Source of the DNA: Ruminococcus sp. | Lineage (GTDB): Bacteria > Bacillota > Clostridia > Oscillospirales > Acutalibacteraceae | Assembly: GCA_017380355.1 (NCBI GenBank) | Contig: JAFOED010000047.1 | Span: 1 to 5,386 of the forward strand | Reading direction: 5' to 3' | DNA length: 5,386 bases | In this document: positions 5,331-5,386 of the stretch, in pieces | Numbering within the stretch: position 1 is the first letter of the stretch | Layout of the letters: every line of letters begins with the position of its first letter | Notes under the pieces: model-generated | Databases searched by the model: none | Told to the model about the DNA's origin: nothing | Seen by the model: only the letters and a program-made list of their open reading frames with translations | Position numbers and translations under genes: made by a program

Positions 5331-5386
5331 GCGAAAGAGCGACTAAAAGGTGCGTAAAGTGGGGTAAGAACGACTAAAAGTACACC
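5331..5386. repeat. Dispersed tail repeat, copy 2 (may continue beyond window)
   Basis: This is the counterpart of 4149-4203, again placed immediately after an A/T-flanked terminator. It contains an internal direct repeat, AGAGCGACTAAAAG (5336-5349) and AGAACGACTAAAAG (5367-5380), with 13 of 14 identical and a period of 31. On the minus strand it is an open frame from the edge to TAA at 5320-5318. It could therefore be the 3' end or 3' untranslated region of a neighbouring gene; the window does not show which. Confidence 0.65.

Noticed and set aside
5081..5386. Diversity-generating retroelement or insertion sequence end
   Set aside because: The S23/Avd-like protein and hairpins bring these to mind, but no reverse transcriptase, template/variable repeat pair or transposase is visible in the window. 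It can be kept only as a hypothesis for the flanking DNA.

Overview
The window looks like chromosomal DNA from a Gram-positive gut anaerobe of the clostridial class, most likely a Ruminococcus-like member of the Oscillospiraceae/Ruminococcaceae. The signs are a secreted protein with a textbook type I dockerin (the plug module of cellulosome or amylosome systems), strong AAGGAGG-type ribosome binding sites, TATAAT promoters, AT-rich intergenic DNA and a clostridial-type four-helix-bundle (S23-like) protein. The genus is inference.

Layout. Positions 1-1335 (minus) hold the N-terminal 445 codons of a dockerin protein that runs off the left edge: signal peptide, dockerin, a long Ser/Glu/Pro linker, then two related beta-type modules that may bind carbohydrate. 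Its promoter lies at 1398-1426. Positions 1586-3754 (minus) carry a complete tex gene (722 aa, nucleic-acid-binding accessory factor) with its own promoter and a terminator at 1527-1575. Divergent from tex, 3880-4005 (plus) encodes a 41-residue Cys-rich peptide with one hydrophobic segment, a strong ribosome binding site and a good terminator (4032-4060). A second, bidirectional terminator at 4111-4146 separates it from the next, convergent unit.

The most unusual part is 4111-5386. A two-gene minus-strand operon (an S23-like four-helix-bundle protein, then a 161-aa protein of unknown function, overlapping by ATGA) is driven by a promoter whose -35 box overlaps the first hairpin of a 204-bp array. 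The array contains about eight small, different hairpins joined by a constant 8-nt linker (TATATCAT). On the strand carrying TATATCAT most loops are C(GNA)G, a loop class known for exceptional stability in single-stranded DNA. The right part of the array is in the opposite orientation to the left part, and the switch is bounded by an 11-bp inverted repeat, as if the segment had inverted. The unit is bracketed by two related copies of an A/T-flanked terminator hairpin followed by a conserved tail of about 55 nt, giving it a cassette-like look.

The dockerin protein and tex are ordinary genes with no evident functional link to each other or to the hairpin-array module. The module is the best candidate here for an undescribed system: a nucleic-acid-binding small protein, a partner protein and a structured DNA (or RNA) array that may also be its control region.
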